Below are positions 60,561 to 64,000 of a stretch of DNA of 64,000 nt, piece after piece; positions within the stretch are counted from its first letter, which is position 1; each line of letters opens with the position of its first letter. A program made the position numbers and the translations under genes. This DNA is from Paenibacillus sp. LS1 (lineage in GTDB: Bacteria > Bacillota > Bacilli > Paenibacillales > Paenibacillaceae). Under the pieces are notes generated by a model that was not told where the DNA came from, did not search any database, and saw only the letters and a program-made list of their open reading frames with translations. The DNA lies in contig NZ_JAPDOE010000001.1 of the NCBI RefSeq assembly GCF_026013365.1, forward strand, positions 1,674,001-1,738,000. Reading direction: 5' to 3'.

Positions 60561-63206
60561 TTATTTGGTTCCATCAAAGAAATCCAGCTCTGACAATTCA
60601 GTTTCAAAAGGGAAAAATCCTTTGGGTCCGAGATATAGCTGTTCATCGTGTCGTGAGACAGGCACAACCATGAAGCCCCACCGATGATCCCCCGCAAATA
60701 CAAAGTACTTTGCCTCTCCATTGCGTATGGAATCAGTATCATCCTGCGGGATGTGCCTTCCGAAAATTCGATGGATCTCTTCATATGGTTGCGCTTCATA
60801 AGCCTCTGGTTGATTATGATAAATGTAACGATGTGTTCGCTTGCCATCATCCGAGGTAAGGAAAAATTCAATCTCTGTTGCTTGAGATGGTCTTGATATA
60901 AATCCTGATGTCTGCTGATCATTTAGACTGGCGATTAAATTCCGCTCTTGTCCTGTATGAGTTAAGGCACTAACTGTATAGGGAATAGCTGGTATTTGAT
61001 GTGTCACTCGTGAATCAATCATTCCCATTTTCTTTGAATTCAGATATCGAATAGCCCCTCGTAAACAAGCCATCTTCAGTTCAGGCGTTTTCTGAGAATC
61101 TTCAGCTTTTTGTCGGAACTCAATACTTTTCCCAGGCACAAATTCTTTGAGTGCTTCCCGAAATAGATCAATTCGGCAGGATTGTCCTGTAAGTTTAATG
61201 ATCGAGTAATCCTGTAGCTTTCCATTCAGATAGAACTCTTCCAAAAACTTGCGTACGATATTATAGATGTCAGCTTTCAGTAGTTGATGAATCTCGCGAA
61301 TATTAAAAACAACATCAGGAAGATGGTGCTCATCACGAAATCGTCCATTGTCGATCACAGAGATCAGCCAGCGATCCATGACTTTAATATTAAGATCCGT
61401 ATCAGGGGTAAGCCCCTGTTCCGCTTCAAATTTGCTACGTAGTACCCCGGTCCGATGGAAAAATTCTTTTTTCATATTCTCCGCCGTGCCCCATAAGAGA
61501 TGAAAATTATTTAAAACCCTCTGATACTCTTCTCGGGTTGCATTTTCATACTCTTCGAACGCAGTAGGAAGAATTCTTCCCGCTTCAAGATAGCGCTTTT
61601 CCAACTTGTCATAAACTGCATCGACTCCAAATTCATCCACATGTCGATAAACGTCCCCTCCAGGTATGCCAATCAAGGTGTCAATGTCTGTATCAGTGGA
61701 GCGCCCATCCGTTGCATAATAACCAGCGAATACAATCTTCATAAATTGCATAATTCGATAAGTTAGATTATTGCCACCAAAATTCGTATCTCCGTTCTCA
61801 AAAGTGGTATGAATGTCTAGCTTGTAAGCAATTCTTCCATCTTCGATCCGAAATCGACATGAGGATAAATCCGTGGTACCTCCCCCGCAATCCATTACTA
61901 GTGCCTGGTACTCTTCACCATCTGCAAAAGTCCCTTTATCCATGTGATCAGCAAGTGTATTATAGAGAACAGCCAAACCTTCATCTAACGCATCGACTGT
62001 AATAATGTTATAGTCAGGCAGGATTGCTGCGAACATCTCCAAAAATTGGGTCTGTAGCTTAACTGGTGCAGTAAAGTGCAAATTTTTGAATCGACATTTA
62101 AATTGTTGCTCCGCTGTTCGAATAACATGTCGAAGGAAAGCACCCAAGATGTCGCTTCGACTGACAATAGCTGTATTCCCCTCGGAATCAATCAGTTCCT
62201 CGTTGATTTTGTAGTTGTTAACCCACCGTTTGATTCCTCTCAATACACTGGCCCGAGTTCCCCCAAATTCGTAATCTCCAATAGCTTCCTCGCCAAAAGC
62301 ATAAACAATATGATTCAAATCTGAACAATCCAAGACACGAACTGCAGTTGGAAGAACTTCGCTCCACTCCCTACCCTTGCGTTGTGGAAAAGCTACATAA
62401 TTAATTTTATTCAATTGAATGGAAGAACTGTAACCTGTGTCAGGATTGGATACATACCTGTTATCCAAATAAGCCCCTGCAGTCGTATTGGATGTCCCAA
62501 AATCAATGGCTAGTACAGTCTCAGTTGTCTCTGTCTCTTTAATGATTAGTTCGGAGACAGAGACATCAGATACATGAAAATTGAGAGGGAGAAGAGGTCT
62601 ATCACTGTAGTAAGTGTTATAGAAATAATCCGAATCTTTTTTCTTCACAAATAACAGGCTATAATTCTGATTCGATGTTTCTATTAGATCTGTATCCTCG
62701 TCACGGGACAAATAGAATGTACCCGAATGTTGTTCATCTTTGATCAAGTTTAAAATACCGCATAATTGACCTAATCCATTCACCAGCAAAACGTTGGAGG
62801 TATTCAGCCAGCCCTCATCGGAATGGATCAAATAACGATCAATTCTCCCCGTACGTACGCCTTTATACAATGTTAATCTAGCTGGGACACGTATACTGCC
62901 ACTCTCCGACCTTCGTTCTTTCCAGAATCGAGACAGTACTGATTCGATTCGTTCGAATCCACCTGGCTGATGACGCGTAATTAGGAAATGCTCGTCCGCA
63001 CTTCTGAATCTCATGATCAAGTCAATCAATGCGCTTCGATCTAAACGATTAGCCAATCCTTCTACCAGACGCTGTTTATTGCATATTTCAGTCAATTGGA
63101 ACGTCGTCATTTGTTCCAGTTCTACTCTTGTATACCTAGTTGCGAATGGATTGCCTCTGAAATCCGCGGCTGGATGATTCAGCCTGTACGTATAGTGTCC
63201 ATTCAT
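60561..63206 (-). CDS. Hsp70/actin-like ATPase with unusual N-terminal extension
   Basis: The 881-residue protein has an N-terminal extension of about 225 residues, including a SAP-like helix pair (FQLTEICNKQRLVEGLANRL...ALIDLIMRF) and a beta-rich part. A nucleotide-binding domain follows: phosphate 1 VLAIDFGTSNTTAGAYL, phosphate 2 ALVMDCGGGTTDLSS and adenosine motif IIKLTGQSCRIDLFREAL. The rest (from about residue 690) does not look like a normal Hsp70 substrate-binding domain. It is far longer than DnaK and lies inside the spike operon, so it could power loading, folding or release of the giant Rhs protein. Confidence 0.85.
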   Translation of the reverse strand: MNGHYTYRLNHPAADFRGNPFATRYTRVELEQMTTFQLTEICNKQRLVEGLANRLDRSALIDLIMRFRSADEHFLITRHQPGGFERIESVLSRFWKERRSESGSIRVPARLTLYKGVRTGRIDRYLIHSDEGWLNTSNVLLVNGLGQLCGILNLIKDEQHSGTFYLSRDEDTDLIETSNQNYSLLFVKKKDSDYFYNTYYSDRPLLPLNFHVSDVSVSELIIKETETTETVLAIDFGTSNTTAGAYLDNRYVSNPDTGYSSSIQLNKINYVAFPQRKGREWSEVLPTAVRVLDCSDLNHIVYAFGEEAIGDYEFGGTRASVLRGIKRWVNNYKINEELIDSEGNTAIVSRSDILGAFLRHVIRTAEQQFKCRFKNLHFTAPVKLQTQFLEMFAAILPDYNIITVDALDEGLAVLYNTLADHMDKGTFADGEEYQALVMDCGGGTTDLSSCRFRIEDGRIAYKLDIHTTFENGDTNFGGNNLTYRIMQFMKIVFAGYYATDGRSTDTDIDTLIGIPGGDVYRHVDEFGVDAVYDKLEKRYLEAGRILPTAFEEYENATREEYQRVLNNFHLLWGTAENMKKEFFHRTGVLRSKFEAEQGLTPDTDLNIKVMDRWLISVIDNGRFRDEHHLPDVVFNIREIHQLLKADIYNIVRKFLEEFYLNGKLQDYSIIKLTGQSCRIDLFREALKEFVPGKSIEFRQKAEDSQKTPELKMACLRGAIRYLNSKKMGMIDSRVTHQIPAIPYTVSALTHTGQERNLIASLNDQQTSGFISRPSQATEIEFFLTSDDGKRTHRYIYHNQPEAYEAQPYEEIHRIFGRHIPQDDTDSIRNGEAKYFVFAGDHRWGFMVVPVSRHDEQLYLGPKGFFPFETELSELDFFDGTK

Positions 63207-63244
63207 CTCTCACATGTCCTTTCATCCAAGCAGACACCCTGCAT

Positions 63245-63934
63245 TTAATACAGTGCGATTGCCTCAATTCGCATGGTTGTTTCTTCTTCCATAATTCCAA
63301 AATGATGCTTCCAATAGAACTCAATACTGAAATGAAGTGGTAAGAATAAATTCATAATGAGATCTACTTTGGAACGAGCGAAAGTTGTTTCTTCCTGTCC
63401 CATATAAATAAGAAGTTCATTTTTTTCTTCACAATTGGCATAAATGATTGATCTCTTAAAGATCCTGTTCATCGTTTGCTTCATAAAATGAATTGTTTCA
63501 CCTGTCTCATAAACCATTAATAGTTTTTCACATATAACATCCCGTTCTTCCCTATCTAAAGAATGAAATGAATTGGCTACTTGTTCACCATAGGCTCCAT
63601 TTTTGATGTCTCTGCTGAGAAAACGAATATAGAACTCACGTTTGTTCATCCCTTGATAGAGATCCATTTCTCCCAGAAAATGAACCATAATATCGAATAG
63701 ATTTTCCCTAAGTTCATATACTTCTTCATTATCTGGCAGAAAGAGTTCTTTAAATATGGAATAAAAACGATAATAGGGATTCACTTCAACCGTTTGTTCG
63801 ATCTCTGTTACATTCAGATTCTCCAGACTCAATTCCATATAGGGAGAATAGGTGGTAGCAGGAATATATTTGATGCTACCTTGGTCTATATTATTGGCTT
63901 GTGCCTGTAGCATGATATCCCAGATGTAGTTCAT
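63245..63934 (-). CDS. Unknown protein of the spike operon
   Basis: The 229-residue protein has segments VEVNPYYRFYSIFKELFLPD, MVHFLGEMDLYQGMNKREFYI, EKLLMVYETGETIHFMKQTMNR and LFLPLHFSIEFYWKHHFGIMEEE. I recognise no family. The start at MNYIWDIM is chosen because ATGA overlaps the stop of the upstream frame and GAGGGA lies eight bases before; another ATG lies two codons earlier. Tight coupling suggests a structural partner of the upstream gene. Confidence 0.6.
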   Translation of the reverse strand: MNYIWDIMLQAQANNIDQGSIKYIPATTYSPYMELSLENLNVTEIEQTVEVNPYYRFYSIFKELFLPDNEEVYELRENLFDIMVHFLGEMDLYQGMNKREFYIRFLSRDIKNGAYGEQVANSFHSLDREERDVICEKLLMVYETGETIHFMKQTMNRIFKRSIIYANCEEKNELLIYMGQEETTFARSKVDLIMNLFLPLHFSIEFYWKHHFGIMEEETTMRIEAIALY

Positions 63935-64000
63935 AGGCATGTTCCCTCACAACAATATTCTGGCAAGTATCTCTGGACTTCAGCCACAAGGAAACTCAAT
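63931..64000 (-). CDS. 3' end of a gene entering from the right edge
   Basis: Only the last 22 residues (LSFLVAEVQRYLPEYCCEGTCL) and the stop are inside the window. The frame overlaps the next gene by four bases. The product cannot be named, but the operon clearly continues beyond the window. Confidence 0.6.
   Translation of the reverse strand, partial: LSFLVAEVQRYLPEYCCEGTCL

Noticed and set aside
55345..64000. Ordinary prophage remnant
   Set aside because: Spike-like genes are present, but no integrase, capsid, terminase, portal or lysis genes are seen, and the Rhs, Hsp70-like and immunity genes argue for a toxin-delivery locus. The sequence to the right could still change this.
1..64000. 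tRNA or rRNA genes
   Set aside because: No cloverleaf-like sequence with conserved TTCGANTC and CCA-type ends and no rRNA-like stretch was seen; the only tRNA-related element is the leuS T-box.

Overview
The window looks like a chromosomal stretch of a Paenibacillus-like, endospore-forming, genetically competent Bacillota (Firmicutes) bacterium. This rests on gene content: a late-competence comE locus, the yqeG-yqeH-aroE-yhbY-nadD-yqeK-rsfS order typical of Bacillales, a spoVAC-D-E group, a leuS T-box and AGGAGG-type ribosome binding sites. I had no database access, so the genus is an inference.

Layout. (1) 1-4674: comEC (cut by the left edge), comEB and comEA on the minus strand, with comER divergent. 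(2) 4655-9598: leuS behind a T-box leader with a clear promoter and Leu specifier, then a phosphotransferase and a methyltransferase. (3) 9639-15001: a compact housekeeping operon (cvfB, rsfS, yqeK, nadD, yhbY, aroE, yqeH, yqeG). (4) 15112-19529: MoxR ATPase, DUF58 protein and membrane transglutaminase. (5) 19738-21610: spoVAC-D-E. (6) 22263-29605: M42 peptidase, small proteins, a YdjM-like membrane protein, an FNR-box-controlled nirB-nirD-nirC set and an HD-domain protein. (7) 29606-35578: a YesMN-type two-component system divergent from a sugar ABC transporter, with a cre-like site between them. (8) 35619-37118: an Rrf2 regulator and a QorB-like reductase sharing a repeated operator. (9) 37200-41292: an IS150-group element, KptA, an Imm48-like protein, and an AbiEii-like nucleotidyltransferase next to an unknown gene.

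(10) 41697-64000 is the unusual part, all on the minus strand and running off the right edge. It holds, in transcription order: unknown proteins, a large Hsp70/actin-like ATPase, a possible baseplate-type protein, a DcrB/Eag-chaperone-like protein, a free VgrG/gpD-like spike protein, a pentapeptide-repeat protein, an Imm11-like protein, a DUF4280 PAAR-like tip protein, and a 2497-residue protein that joins a VgrG-like N-terminus, hydrophobic segments, a complete Rhs YD-repeat shell and an HNH/ENDO VII-like toxin tip. This is the spike-and-cargo set of a type VI or contractile injection system, but in a Gram-positive genome and with an Hsp70-like ATPase. No sheath, tube or ClpV-type ATPase lies inside the window.

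Downstream of the intact Rhs gene lies a graveyard of displaced Rhs C-terminal tips. Each keeps the conserved Rhs core tail ending in DPSGY, followed by a different toxin domain (HNH-like, ART-like, decayed LHH-like copies) and its immunity genes (SUKH/Syd-like, SMI1/KNR4-like, DUF4291, an unassigned helical protein). The working picture is an injected, tip-swapping polymorphic toxin system with an archive of old immunity genes.
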